NCBI GenBank assembly: GCA_049680625.1 | Contig: JBAUID010000174.1 | Location: 1 to 46,325, forward strand | Direction of reading: 5' to 3' | Source: JAUIAI01 sp049680625 | Lineage (GTDB): Bacteria > Pseudomonadota > Gammaproteobacteria > Burkholderiales > Burkholderiaceae_E | Length of the DNA: 46,325 bases | Part shown: positions 24,250 through 33,474 of the stretch, piece after piece | How the letters are laid out: each line of letters opens with the position of its first letter | Numbering within the stretch: position 1 is the stretch's first letter | Program-made: the position numbers and the translations under genes | Notes under the pieces: generated by a model | Seen by the model: only the letters and a program-made list of their open reading frames with translations | What the model was told of the DNA's origin: nothing | Databases searched by the model: none

Positions 24250-24499
24250 TCAGGATGAGGCAACCGGATGGCTGAGAGCCGTGCCGATTGGCGTTGGCAA
24301 CCATTTTAGGCACCATGTGGGCATCCTGGATGTTCCTGACCGGGTATTCGGTAAATAATTTTCAGCTTAGTGATGTCGCCGATGCCAGGCTAAAGGTAAA
24401 GTCAGGGGGGCCGGTGCCTGTAGTGAGCAATCTGCAGGGGTGGCTAAAGTCACTGGTGTTGAGTAAGAATGTTCGAAATCGATAATTAACGGAGTCAGT

Positions 24500-25552
24500 A
24501 TGAAGAGTGTGGACGTAGTTGAATGGGGCAAGCCGCTTCAGCAGGCAATTCGGGAGAACCCCGTGCCAACGGGGACTGAAGTCCTGGTGAAGGTGAAATT
24601 CTGCGGTGTGTGCCACAGTGACGTGCATATTCGAGATGGTTACTTCGAGATCGCTCCGGGCAAGCGTTTTCACATGGCCGACCGGGGAATGAAAACACCG
24701 GTGACGCTGGGGCATGAGCCGTTGGGTACGGTGGTCTCGGGCGGTGATGCGGCTGGTGACTTGCCGATTGGGCAAGACCGGCTGGTGTATCCGTGGACTG
24801 GCTGCGGCAGCTGTGCGCGGTGCGAAGCCGGTGAGGACAATTGGTGCCCTGCGCCGCGATACCTGGGAATCCAGAAGTCCGGAGGTTACGGTGACCACAT
24901 GATCGTGCCCCATCCGAAGTACTTAATCGACGCATCTGGAATCGATCCCGAGTATGCGCCGATCCTCGCATGCTCAGGGCTGACCACCTACAGTGCGATA
25001 AATAAACTAATGCCTTGTAAGCCGACTGATTGGATTCTTGTTCTCGGTGCGGGTGGCCTGGGCCTGATGGCTATTGGTGTGTTGCGCGCACTTGGTCACG
25101 AGAATATTGCGGTCGCCGATATTGACGAGGACAAACACCAAATGGCGCGTGACATGGGCGCGCGGGTGACTGTCAACCCGGCAAATGACGACGCTCAGGC
25201 CACGCTTGCCGCGCTGGATGGTGGGGTTTGGGGGGCTATTGACCTGGTTGGCATGACTCAAACCGCTACCCTGGGTCAGTCAGTTTTGCGCAAAGGCGGG
25301 CGTTATGTTGTGGTTGGGCTGTACGGCGGAGAAATTCCCGTATCACTTGTGACTCTGGCTCAGCGTGCGATGACTATTCAGGGTTCGTATGTTGGTACCG
25401 TCGATGAGTTGCGGGCGGTTGTTGAACTGGCCCGTTCCGGCAAACTCAAACCCATTCCGGTTCAAACCTGTTCTATGGATGAAATATCGGGTGTGCTTGA
25501 TCGCTTGAAGGCTGGTGGTGTTCCTGGTCGGATTGTGGCCAGAATCAGCTGA
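24500..25552 (+). CDS. Zinc-dependent alcohol dehydrogenase (MDR family)
   Basis: A 350-residue medium-chain dehydrogenase. Catalytic zinc ligands are in GVCHSDVH (Cys about 37) and GHEPLG (about 73); the third is in LACSGLT (about 157). Structural-zinc cysteines are CGSCARCEAGEDNWC (about 98-112). The cofactor site GAGGLGLMAIG (about 182) is followed by an Asp-rich strand (ADIDEDK), favouring NAD+. It opens a plus-strand block leading to the liu genes, with a 210-base gap before liuA. The substrate is uncertain; a short-chain alcohol/aldehyde is likely. The start ATG at 24500 follows ACGGAG. Confidence 0.9.
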   Translation: MKSVDVVEWGKPLQQAIRENPVPTGTEVLVKVKFCGVCHSDVHIRDGYFEIAPGKRFHMADRGMKTPVTLGHEPLGTVVSGGDAAGDLPIGQDRLVYPWTGCGSCARCEAGEDNWCPAPRYLGIQKSGGYGDHMIVPHPKYLIDASGIDPEYAPILACSGLTTYSAINKLMPCKPTDWILVLGAGGLGLMAIGVLRALGHENIAVADIDEDKHQMARDMGARVTVNPANDDAQATLAALDGGVWGAIDLVGMTQTATLGQSVLRKGGRYVVVGLYGGEIPVSLVTLAQRAMTIQGSYVGTVDELRAVVELARSGKLKPIPVQTCSMDEISGVLDRLKAGGVPGRIVARIS

Positions 25553-25762
25553 TCCGCCGACCAGGAGCCGGGTTTTGACGGACAGACCGGTGCTTTTGCC
25601 GGTTTGATTGCCTTTGGTTGGCCGTTGGTTAGCCGTTGCCGCCACTCGCTAACCAGGCAACTCCGGACACTTTGTGATTGATAGTGTCAGTTGGGCGACT
25701 GAGGGTCTGGCGTTTTGTCGATACACTTTGCTGATCCGCATCGTGACGCGGCAGGAGACAAA

Positions 25763-26938
25763 ATGATCGAATTTCAACGCCTGGACCCGGGTTTGCCCGA
25801 CACAATCAACATGTTGCGCGAAGCTATAGCCGATTTTGCGGCCAACGAGATTGCGCCGCGGGCGGCTCAGATTGATGTGCAGAACGAGTTTCCAGCTGAC
25901 TTATGGTCAAAGCTTGGCGCGCTAGGCGTGCACGGGATGACAATCAGCGAAGAATACGGTGGTACAAACATCGGTTACCTCGGGCATATCGTTGCGATGG
26001 AAGAAATATCCCGAGCGTCGGCAGCGGTTGGATTGTCCTACGGCGCACATTCGAACCTGTGCGTAAATCAAATTAATCGCAATGGCTCACCGGCCCAAAA
26101 AGAAAAATACCTGCCCGGTCTGATCAGCGGAGAACAAGTTGGCGCCCTGGCGATGTCCGAACCCAATGCTGGTTCGGATGTTGTATCAATGAAGCTGTCG
26201 GCCGAGCGCAAAGGTGACCACTACGTGCTTAACGGTTCAAAAATGTGGATCACGAATGGTGGTGATGCCGACACCCTGGTGGTTTACGCAAAAACAGATC
26301 TCGATGCCGGCTCACGCGGGATGACGGCATTCATTGTTGAAAAAGGTATGGGTGGGTTTTCGGCCGGCTCGCATCTGGACAAGCTGGGTATGCGCGGCTC
26401 TAACACGTATCCACTGTTTTTTGATGACTGCCAGGTACCAGTTGAAAACATCCTGGGCGAGGAAGGTGAGGGGGTAAGGGTTTTAATGAGCGGGCTTGAC
26501 TACGAGCGGGCCGTCCTTAGTGGTGGGCCGCTTGGGATCATGGCGGCTTGTATGGATGAGGTTCTGCCTTACGTGCACGACCGCAAACAGTTCGGACAAA
26601 GCATTGGTGAGTTTCAGTTGATGCAGGGCAAGCTGGCCGATATGTACACCACCTGGATGGCGTGCCAGTCGTATGTTTACGCTGTCGGTCGGGCCTGTGA
26701 TAGCGGCGCCCATTCGCGTACGCTGCGTAAAGACGCTGCCGGTGCCATTTTGTACAGTGCGGAAAAGGCTACCTGGATGGCGGGTGAAGCCATCCAGACA
26801 CTGGGTGGTAACGGTTATATCAACGAATACAGCACCGGGCGGCTTTGGCGCGATGCCAAGTTGTACGAAATTGGCGCCGGGACGTCTGAAATTCGGCGCA
26901 TGCTAATTGGTCGTGAATTGTTTTCGGAGACAACGTAG
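25763..26938 (+). CDS. liuA: Isovaleryl-CoA dehydrogenase
   Basis: 391 residues from ATG 25763, chosen because GGAG precedes it and it fits family length; an in-frame ATG at 25715 is unsupported. The protein is an FAD acyl-CoA dehydrogenase: the central domain has LAMSEPNAGSDVVSM and KMWITNGGDADT, and the C-terminal domain has QTLGGNGYINEY and GTSEIRRMLIGREL. The Glu in SGLDYERAVLSGGPLG, placed as in isovaleryl-CoA dehydrogenase, marks the leucine-pathway enzyme. It oxidises isovaleryl-CoA to 3-methylcrotonyl-CoA. The stop overlaps the start of liuB by one base, so the two are translationally coupled. Confidence 0.93.
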   Translation: MIEFQRLDPGLPDTINMLREAIADFAANEIAPRAAQIDVQNEFPADLWSKLGALGVHGMTISEEYGGTNIGYLGHIVAMEEISRASAAVGLSYGAHSNLCVNQINRNGSPAQKEKYLPGLISGEQVGALAMSEPNAGSDVVSMKLSAERKGDHYVLNGSKMWITNGGDADTLVVYAKTDLDAGSRGMTAFIVEKGMGGFSAGSHLDKLGMRGSNTYPLFFDDCQVPVENILGEEGEGVRVLMSGLDYERAVLSGGPLGIMAACMDEVLPYVHDRKQFGQSIGEFQLMQGKLADMYTTWMACQSYVYAVGRACDSGAHSRTLRKDAAGAILYSAEKATWMAGEAIQTLGGNGYINEYSTGRLWRDAKLYEIGAGTSEIRRMLIGRELFSETT

Positions 26939-28545
26939 TGCAAGTGCTTAAGTCGCAGCTCGACATCCGTTCCGATGAATTCAAGGCCAATGCGGGCGCA
27001 ATGAATAAACAAGTTGACGCCTTACGGGCTGTCAGTCAAAGGGCAGTGGCCGGAGGCGGCGAAAAATACATGCAGCGGCATATCAGCCGCGGCAAATTGC
27101 CGCCGCGTGAACGCATTGACCGCTTGCTCGATCCGGGTTCGCCCTTTCTCGAGGTGGGTCAGATCGCCGCCAACGGGATGTACGACGATGAAGCGCCGAG
27201 TGCCGGCATCGTCACCGGGGTCGGGTCGATTCACGGTGTACGCTGTCTTGTTATTGCCAATGATGCGACAGTCAAAGGCGGTAGTTATTATCCAATGACG
27301 GTCAAGAAACACCTGCGCGCCCAGGAAATTGCCGCGCAGAATCGTCTGCCTTGTGTTTATCTTGTTGATTCCGGCGGTGCCAATTTGCCTTTCTGGGACG
27401 ATGTTTTCCCAGACCGTGAGCACTTCGGCCGTATTTTTTATAACCAGGCCAATATGTCGGCTGATGGGATTGCACAGATTGCGGTTGTTATGGGTTCGTG
27501 TACCGCCGGGGGGGCTTACGTACCCGCAATGTCCGACGAAACCATAATCGTGCGTGACCAAGGCACAATTTTTTTGGCCGGCCCGCCTTTGGTGAAAGCG
27601 GCGATTGGGGAGGTGATCAGCGCCGAGGATCTTGGCGGTGCTGACGTCCATACCCGCTTGTCCGGAGTCGCGGATCACATGGCCAATGACGATGCGCACG
27701 CCTTGCAACTGGCCAGGCGGGCAGTCGCAAACCTGAATCTGGATCAAGGTGGCGGTCTGGGTTTTGCTGACTCGGAAGAGCCCTTGTACGACCCGGCGGA
27801 ACTGGCCGGCATTATTCCGGCAGACGACCGCAAACCCTACGATGTTCGCGAAGTCATTGCCCGGATTGTCGACGGTTCGCGTTTTGATGAGTTCAAAGCG
27901 CGTTATGGCACGACTCTGGTGACCGGTTTTGCTCGCTTGTACGGAATCACCGTTGGCATTATTGCGAATAATGGCGTTTTGTTTAATGAAGCCGCACTGA
28001 AGGGGGCTCATTTTGTTGAGCTGTGCTCACAAAGAAAAATCCCGTTGATTTTTTTGCAAAACATCACTGGCTTTATGGTTGGACGCAAATACGAAAGTGC
28101 AGGCATTGCCAAAGATGGCGCCAAGCTGGTTACTGCGGTCTCAACCACCAAAGTGCCAAAACTGACCATGGTGATTGGCGGCAGCTACGGTGCCGGAAAC
28201 TACGGCATGTGTGGTCGGGCGTATTCACCGCGGTTTATGTGGTTGTGGCCCAACGCCCGCGTGGCATTGATGGGGTCAGAGCAGGCTGCCAGCGTTCTGG
28301 CAACTATTCGGCGTGAAGGCATTGAGTCCCGTGGCGAGACCTGGTCTGATGATGAGCAACAGGCGTTCATGCAACCCATTCGAGATCAGTTCGACCGGAT
28401 GGGGCATTCACATTATGGCAGTGCCCGGTTGTGGGACGATGGCGTGCTTGACCCCGCGCAGTCGCGTCGTATTCTTGGCCTGTCTTTAGCCACATCGTTA
28501 TGTGTGCCAATAGAACCGACACGCTTTGGCGTGTTCAGGATGTAA
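26938..28545 (+). CDS. liuB: Methylcrotonyl-CoA carboxylase, carboxyltransferase (beta) subunit
   Basis: A 535-residue biotin-dependent carboxyltransferase that moves the carboxyl group from biotin to 3-methylcrotonyl-CoA, in the second carbon-fixing step of leucine breakdown. Crotonase-fold halves are evident: the N-terminal half has RGKLPPRERIDRLLDPGSPF and VDSGGANLPFWDDVFPD, and the C-terminal half has QNITGFMVGRKYESAGIAKDGA near the end of the core and IGGSYGAGNYGMCGRAY. Translation starts at a GTG (26938) overlapping the liuA stop. liuD follows immediately. Confidence 0.94.
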   Translation: MQVLKSQLDIRSDEFKANAGAMNKQVDALRAVSQRAVAGGGEKYMQRHISRGKLPPRERIDRLLDPGSPFLEVGQIAANGMYDDEAPSAGIVTGVGSIHGVRCLVIANDATVKGGSYYPMTVKKHLRAQEIAAQNRLPCVYLVDSGGANLPFWDDVFPDREHFGRIFYNQANMSADGIAQIAVVMGSCTAGGAYVPAMSDETIIVRDQGTIFLAGPPLVKAAIGEVISAEDLGGADVHTRLSGVADHMANDDAHALQLARRAVANLNLDQGGGLGFADSEEPLYDPAELAGIIPADDRKPYDVREVIARIVDGSRFDEFKARYGTTLVTGFARLYGITVGIIANNGVLFNEAALKGAHFVELCSQRKIPLIFLQNITGFMVGRKYESAGIAKDGAKLVTAVSTTKVPKLTMVIGGSYGAGNYGMCGRAYSPRFMWLWPNARVALMGSEQAASVLATIRREGIESRGETWSDDEQQAFMQPIRDQFDRMGHSHYGSARLWDDGVLDPAQSRRILGLSLATSLCVPIEPTRFGVFRM

Positions 28546-28550
28546 AGCCG

Positions 28551-30545
28551 ATGTTCAGCAAAATACTTATTGCCAACCGTGGTGAAATTGCCTGCCGGAT
28601 TATCGATTCCGCGCATCGCCTTGGCGTACTAACTGTGGCGGTTTACTCCGATGCTGACGTCGCTGCCCGCCACGTTCAGATGGCAGACGAGGCCGTTGCA
28701 ATTGGGCCGGCACCAGCGCGTGAAAGTTATCTCGTTGGTGAGCGGATCATTGCGGCGGCTAAAGCTACCGGCGCCCAGGCGATACATCCAGGCTATGGGT
28801 TTTTGTCTGAAAACGACGGTTTTGCGCAGATGTGCGCAGAGAATGACATTGTTTTTATCGGCCCCCCGGTAGCGGCAATTCGGGCGATGGGTTTAAAAGC
28901 GCAGTCCAAGGCATTGATGGCTGCAGCTGGTGTGCCGCTAACACCTGGCTATCATGGCCGTGATCAGTCGCCCGCATTATTAAGTGCCGAAGCGCAGAAA
29001 ATTGGCTATCCGGTACTCATCAAGGCCAGCGCTGGTGGTGGTGGTAAAGGCATGCGCCTGGTTGAGTCGGCCGATCAGTTTGATACGGCGCTGGCATCGT
29101 GCCAGCGTGAAGCGAGTGCCGCTTTTGGCAACAGTGACGTCCTGGTTGAAAAATACATCGTCAAACCTCGTCATATTGAAGTCCAGGTCTTTGGTGACCA
29201 GCACGGCAATGCAGTGCATTTATTCGAGCGCGATTGCTCAGTGCAGCGGCGTCACCAAAAAGTACTTGAAGAAGCGCCTGCGCCGGGAATGACACCCGAA
29301 CGCAGGGCGGCCATGGGAAAAGCCGCCGTTGATGCCGCGTTGGCCGTGCAATACGTTGGTGCCGGTACGGTCGAGTTTATCGTCGATCAGCAGGGTGATT
29401 TCTATTTTATGGAAATGAATACCCGCCTGCAGGTTGAACACCCGGTTACCGAAATGATCACCGGCCAGGATCTTGTCCAGTGGCAGCTTCAGGTGGCAGC
29501 TGGTGAGCCGTTGCCGCTTTTTCAGGAGCAGCTTAGCATTAGCGGGCACGCGCTTGAGGCCAGGATTTACGCAGAAGACCCGGCCCGCAATTTTCTTCCG
29601 TCAACCGGGCAGTTGAGTCACTTGCGCTTTCCATCTGATCAGGCTGAAACGCGCATCGATACCGGAGTACGCGAAGGGGACACAATTTCCCCGCATTACG
29701 ACCCGATGATTGCCAAATTGATTGTCTGGGGCGCTGATCGTGCCACGGCGCTGGCACGCATGAGGAGTGCGTTGGCCGCGACTGAGATTGTAGGGGTTCG
29801 TAACAATGTGGGCTTTCTTAGCACCCTGATTAAAACCCGATCTTTTGCGCAGGCTGACCTGGATACCGGCCTTATCGAAAGAGAAAGTGATGCGTTGTTT
29901 GGCCGACCCGTGGCCTCGCAGTTATCGGAATCGGTGCGCTTGATTGTTGCGGCCGAGTTATTTCATGAGCAGTCGACAGCCCGGAAAGGCCGTGCGGGTA
30001 GCCCCTGGGATCTGGGTGATAGTTGGCGTTTAAATCTGCCGGCCTCACGTCAGGTTGACATTGTGGTTGATGGTCAGGAGATCGCAGTAAGGGCGGACTA
30101 CCTTGCCCATGGCTACCGTCTTAGTCATGACGGACATCAGTGCGTGGTTAGGGTTAGTGTCGATTCTGACCATGACCCAGCGTTGCTTCGGTTTTCGCTC
30201 AACGGTGGCCAGGTGTGCGCACGGATAGTACGCCACGGCGCAGAACGCCATTTATTCCATGGCAGCCTGCGCCAGTTAGCCAGCGTTACCGACCGATTGG
30301 CAAGTGTGGCTGTTGAAGATGATGGGGCTGGCACCCTGACAGCACCAATGCCTGGAAAGCTGATCGCTCTGTCTGCTGAGCCCGGGGTGAAACTAAAACG
30401 CGGATCCCCGTTGTTGGTCATGGAGGCGATGAAAATGGAACACACAATTAATGCCCCGTCTGACGGGACGGTGACTGCTTTTCGATACGCTGTTGGTGAT
30501 CAGGTAGACGAGGGTGTAATACTGGTGGATTTTGAGGCGTCGTAA
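28551..30545 (+). CDS. liuD: Methylcrotonyl-CoA carboxylase, biotin-carboxylase/BCCP (alpha) subunit
   Basis: 664 residues from ATG 28551 (MFSKILIANRGEIACRII); a long frame begins upstream at 28500 inside liuB but the family starts here. It combines an ATP-grasp biotin carboxylase (GGGGKGMRLV about 165, FMEMNTRLQVEHPVTE about 285) with a C-terminal biotinyl domain whose lysine lies in VMEAMKMEH (about 624). It carboxylates biotin and works with LiuB. No biotin ligase, liuC (methylglutaconyl-CoA hydratase) or liuE (HMG-CoA lyase) is present in the window. Confidence 0.94.
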   Translation: MFSKILIANRGEIACRIIDSAHRLGVLTVAVYSDADVAARHVQMADEAVAIGPAPARESYLVGERIIAAAKATGAQAIHPGYGFLSENDGFAQMCAENDIVFIGPPVAAIRAMGLKAQSKALMAAAGVPLTPGYHGRDQSPALLSAEAQKIGYPVLIKASAGGGGKGMRLVESADQFDTALASCQREASAAFGNSDVLVEKYIVKPRHIEVQVFGDQHGNAVHLFERDCSVQRRHQKVLEEAPAPGMTPERRAAMGKAAVDAALAVQYVGAGTVEFIVDQQGDFYFMEMNTRLQVEHPVTEMITGQDLVQWQLQVAAGEPLPLFQEQLSISGHALEARIYAEDPARNFLPSTGQLSHLRFPSDQAETRIDTGVREGDTISPHYDPMIAKLIVWGADRATALARMRSALAATEIVGVRNNVGFLSTLIKTRSFAQADLDTGLIERESDALFGRPVASQLSESVRLIVAAELFHEQSTARKGRAGSPWDLGDSWRLNLPASRQVDIVVDGQEIAVRADYLAHGYRLSHDGHQCVVRVSVDSDHDPALLRFSLNGGQVCARIVRHGAERHLFHGSLRQLASVTDRLASVAVEDDGAGTLTAPMPGKLIALSAEPGVKLKRGSPLLVMEAMKMEHTINAPSDGTVTAFRYAVGDQVDEGVILVDFEAS

Positions 30546-30585
30546 TTTTGGGATGTTGATAGACTCAGCCAATGTAGGAGAGATC

Positions 30586-31515
30586 ATGAGTAAATCGGTG
30601 ATGCGGGCAGAATACTCACAACCGTCCGGCAGGTTTTCGAATCATGCGCACAGTTATCGACATATCAAGGCTGATCCGTTGTCCAGTGCGATGGGGGCTG
30701 GTATCAGCGGAGTCAATCTCCGATCGATATCCGATGACGCACTAGCCGAAGTCAAAGATGCGTTGTTTCACCACAAGATGGTATTTTTCCGCGATCAACA
30801 GTTATCTATTGCAGACCAGGAAGCCCTGACCGAGAAATTTGGTGAGTTTGGGGTGGACGCTTACACGGCTGGCATTGACGGCCATCCGAATGTTCAGCAA
30901 GTGCTAAAAGAGGCGGGTGATGTTGTACCGCTGATCTTTGGCGGAACCTGGCACACGGACTCCGCATTCCTCGTCCAACCTCCCGCTCTGAGCATTTTAT
31001 ACGGTGTGGATATTCCCCCCTACGGCGGTGACACCTGGTGGGCAAATTCAGCTTTGGCTTACGACACCCTAAGCGAAGCGATGAAACAGTTGATCTCCCC
31101 GTTGCGGGTAGAGGTTTCCGGGCGCAAGGTGCAAAAGACGTTTCGTGCGGCAGCTAAGACCAAGGGGAAAATCGACATCGCATCAATGGATACCGACTTC
31201 AAAGACGATATCCTGGGTTCAAGCGTTTTCCATCCGTTGGTTCGGACCCATCCCGTGACCGGTGCAAAAAGCTTGTATGTCTGCCCAACCTACAGTGTTG
31301 GCCTGGAGGGTTTCAGCGCGCGTGAGGCAGCTCCGCTGGTCGATTTCCTAACCGCACATATCACTCAGCCGATGTTCACCTGTCGTTTGCAGTGGCAACC
31401 GAACACGCTGGTCATCTGGGACAATCGTGCCTGTGTGCATCATGCATTTAACGATCACGACGGCTTTCGCCGTGAGATGCGGCGTACGATTGTGCAAGGT
31501 GAAGTGCCAGTCTAA
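30586..31515 (+). CDS. TauD/TfdA-family Fe(II)/2-oxoglutarate dioxygenase
   Basis: 309 residues from ATG 30586, selected because AGGAG lies six bases before it. The facial triad is visible: WHTDSAF gives His and Asp (about residues 124-126), and CVHHAFNDH gives the distal His (about 284). The Arg in RRTIVQG (about 301) binds 2-oxoglutarate. The N-terminal HHKMVFFRDQQLS is typical of the family. It follows liuD after 40 bases and could share its transcript. The substrate is unknown: TauD relatives act on sulfonates, phenoxy acids, carnitine precursors and others. Confidence 0.88.
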   Translation: MSKSVMRAEYSQPSGRFSNHAHSYRHIKADPLSSAMGAGISGVNLRSISDDALAEVKDALFHHKMVFFRDQQLSIADQEALTEKFGEFGVDAYTAGIDGHPNVQQVLKEAGDVVPLIFGGTWHTDSAFLVQPPALSILYGVDIPPYGGDTWWANSALAYDTLSEAMKQLISPLRVEVSGRKVQKTFRAAAKTKGKIDIASMDTDFKDDILGSSVFHPLVRTHPVTGAKSLYVCPTYSVGLEGFSAREAAPLVDFLTAHITQPMFTCRLQWQPNTLVIWDNRACVHHAFNDHDGFRREMRRTIVQGEVPV

Positions 31516-31562
31516 GAAAAAATAGTTCTGCGACAATTCTTGACGCAGCGCTGAATTACCGG

Positions 31563-31594
31563 GTCGCCGGACAGGCCTGCGACAATAATTTTTT
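31563..31594 (+). terminator. Probable rho-independent terminator before the second ADH gene
   Basis: GTCGC (31563-31567) pairs with GCGAC (31579-31583), with an inner GCC/GGC pairing, and is followed by AATAATTTTTT. It sits in the 91-base gap between the dioxygenase and the zinc ADH. The ADH ribosome-binding site comes just after the T-run. Confidence 0.5.
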
Positions 31595-31606
31595 GTGGAG
31601 AGATAA

Positions 31607-32692
31607 ATGAAAGCAGCCGTACTTCGTGAAGTAGGTAAACCCCTGACCATAGAAGACGTCGAAATTGACAAGCCCAAGGGCCACGAAGTTTTGATTCGTA
31701 CCGCTGCTGTCGGGGTCTGTCATTCAGATCTGCATTTTATTGATGGTTTGTACCCGTATCCGCTTCCCACCGTCCCCGGGCATGAATCCGCGGGGATTGT
31801 CGAAGCGGTCGGCCCGGAGGTTCGAACCGTCAAGAAGGGCGACCGGGTAATCACTTGTTTGTCCGCCTACTGCGGTCATTGTGCGCATTGTCTGACCGGA
31901 CGGATGTCACTATGTGTCAGTTCCGAAACCCGGCGGGGGCGTGATGAGCCCGCTCGGATATCTGGTGCTGCCGGTGGCATGATGCAGTTTCTGAACCTGT
32001 CCTCGTTCGCTGAACAGATTCTGACCCATGAACACGCCTGTGTAGCGATTCACGAGGAAATCGAAATGGACCGCGCTGCCGTGATTGGGTGTGCGGTAAT
32101 GACGGGCGTTGGCGCCGTGATCCACACCGCCGCAGTAAGACCTGGAGAGACCGTCGCTGTCATCGGTTGTGGCGGCATCGGCTTGTCAGCAATCAATGGT
32201 GCGGCGATTGCCGGTGCCGGACGAATAATTGCCATTGACAGGGTTCCGGAAAAGCTGGAACTGGCTAAGAAATTTGGTGCTACCGATGTCATCGATGCCA
32301 GTGATGCCGACCCGGTACAAGCCGTACTCGATCTCACCAAAGGCGGGGTTGACCATGCTTTCGAAGCCATTGGCCTGAAGGTCACTGCCGAACAATCGTT
32401 TCAAATGACTGCCCGAGGCGGGTGTGCAACCGTTATTGGCATGATTCCGTATGGAACCAAGATCGAGATAACGGGTAGTGACCTTCTAGGGGAGCGGCGA
32501 TTGCAGGGGTCAATGATGGGTTCCAACCATTTTCCAGTGGACATGCCACGGCTTGTAGATTTTTACCGTCGGGGATTGCTCAAGCTTGATGAACTAATTG
32601 CACAAAGGGTCAAACTGGAAGATATCAACGGGGCGATTGATGAATTGCGTAGCGGAAAACTGGCACGCTCTGTTGTCATGTTTGACCACTGA
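31607..32692 (+). CDS. Zinc-dependent alcohol dehydrogenase, class III-like (MDR family)
   Basis: 361 residues. Catalytic zinc ligands are GVCHSDLH (Cys about 37), GHESAG (about 59) and Cys in VIGCAVMTG (about 162). Four structural cysteines are in CLSAYCGHCAHCLTGRMSLC (about 84-103). The cofactor fold GCGGIGLSAI (about 186) and the Asp in AIDRVPEK favour NAD+. The insertion around 112-135 and 'SMMGSNHFPVDMPRLVDFYRRG' resemble class III formaldehyde-type and long-chain ADHs. Start ATG follows GGAGAG. It may oxidise an alcohol from the preceding dioxygenase step; this is inference. Confidence 0.9.
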   Translation: MKAAVLREVGKPLTIEDVEIDKPKGHEVLIRTAAVGVCHSDLHFIDGLYPYPLPTVPGHESAGIVEAVGPEVRTVKKGDRVITCLSAYCGHCAHCLTGRMSLCVSSETRRGRDEPARISGAAGGMMQFLNLSSFAEQILTHEHACVAIHEEIEMDRAAVIGCAVMTGVGAVIHTAAVRPGETVAVIGCGGIGLSAINGAAIAGAGRIIAIDRVPEKLELAKKFGATDVIDASDADPVQAVLDLTKGGVDHAFEAIGLKVTAEQSFQMTARGGCATVIGMIPYGTKIEITGSDLLGERRLQGSMMGSNHFPVDMPRLVDFYRRGLLKLDELIAQRVKLEDINGAIDELRSGKLARSVVMFDH

Positions 32693-32717
32693 TTCTGTTG
32701 ATTCGTTTTCTTTGCGC

Positions 32718-32745
32718 TGATGGCGTCACCTTGATGGCGTCACCT
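32718..32745. repeat. 14-bp tandem repeat after the ADH gene
   Basis: TGATGGCGTCACCT occurs twice without spacer, 25 bases beyond the ADH stop. It is another short tandem duplication behind a stop codon, probably from slippage. Confidence 0.8.
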
Positions 32746-32770
32746 AAATAGGCCGTCTGTCAGGCGGTCA

Positions 32771-32792
32771 GCCCCGGTCACTTCGACGGGGC
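32771..32792 (+). terminator. Possible terminator hairpin downstream of ADH
   Basis: GCCCCG and CGGGGC form a 6-bp stem with a 10-base loop, followed by CTGATTTACC, a weak T-tract. It lies between the ADH and the small lipoprotein gene. Confidence 0.4.
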
Positions 32793-32852
32793 CTGATTTA
32801 CCGGTTGAAACTCGGTAAAACAACGGGACTTGTTATTGAGGGTGGTCCCGGT

Positions 32853-33254
32853 ATGAAAGCTGTTTATTGTGTACTCGCTGCAGGCCTGGCGATCAGTGCC
32901 TGTGCAACAACCCCGCCGGTCGGAGAGCGGACCAAGCTGACACGTGACGAGTTAAGCACAATGCGACCACAAATTGCTGACCATTTGCAATGTATGGCGA
33001 AAAGTGCAGTGGTTTACTCCAGCGGTACGTCTGACCTTGGTGTTCTTGTCGATACTGCTGCCTATACGTGCCAGCCCAAACTCGGTGCCTTATCTGAACG
33101 CCTGAAACACTTTAATCTCACGCCGAATGCCCAGATTAGTTATGTCCGCGCCGTCGAGCTCGCCTCGCGCAGCATTATTACGGACCGGATCGTCAAAGCG
33201 CGCATTCAGGGGGCCGATCGAGCCGATGATTCAGGAAAGTCCACTGGGAGCTGA
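32853..33254 (+). CDS. Small lipoprotein of unknown function
   Basis: 133 residues from ATG 32853, following GAGGG; an earlier in-frame start at 32805 would delay the signal peptide. A classic lipoprotein signal ends in lipobox ISAC with Cys17. The mature part is mostly helical with two further cysteines (about 49 and 71), which could form a disulfide in the periplasm. The tail is polar. No family was recognised. Confidence 0.72.
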   Translation: MKAVYCVLAAGLAISACATTPPVGERTKLTRDELSTMRPQIADHLQCMAKSAVVYSSGTSDLGVLVDTAAYTCQPKLGALSERLKHFNLTPNAQISYVRAVELASRSIITDRIVKARIQGADRADDSGKSTGS

Positions 33255-33474
33255 GGCCGGCACCACTCCCATTTGATGATCAGGTTATCGTTTTATTGAT
33301 CCCCTGCAATTAGGGGTGTAAGCCGGTACTTCTCTGCGTTTAACTCCGGACTTGGTGCCGCATACTGATCAACATCAGGCGAGCAAGCGTTTTTGTTGAA
33401 TACCGATTCGCCAATGGTCCGAGTGCTTTGGTGTTTCGCTTTTACATCGGGTATTTCGGGAAGATTAATTCCCA

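Noticed and set aside
24288..24485. 65-codon plus-strand frame before the first ADH
   Set aside because: No family, no ribosome-binding site and a TTG start; likely non-coding.
27022..28011. 329-codon minus-strand frame
   Set aside because: It is the antisense shadow of liuB, a well-supported gene.
33301..33316. CCCCT/AGGGG hairpin after the small lipoprotein as a terminator
   Set aside because: The stem is only five pairs and no T-run follows on either strand.
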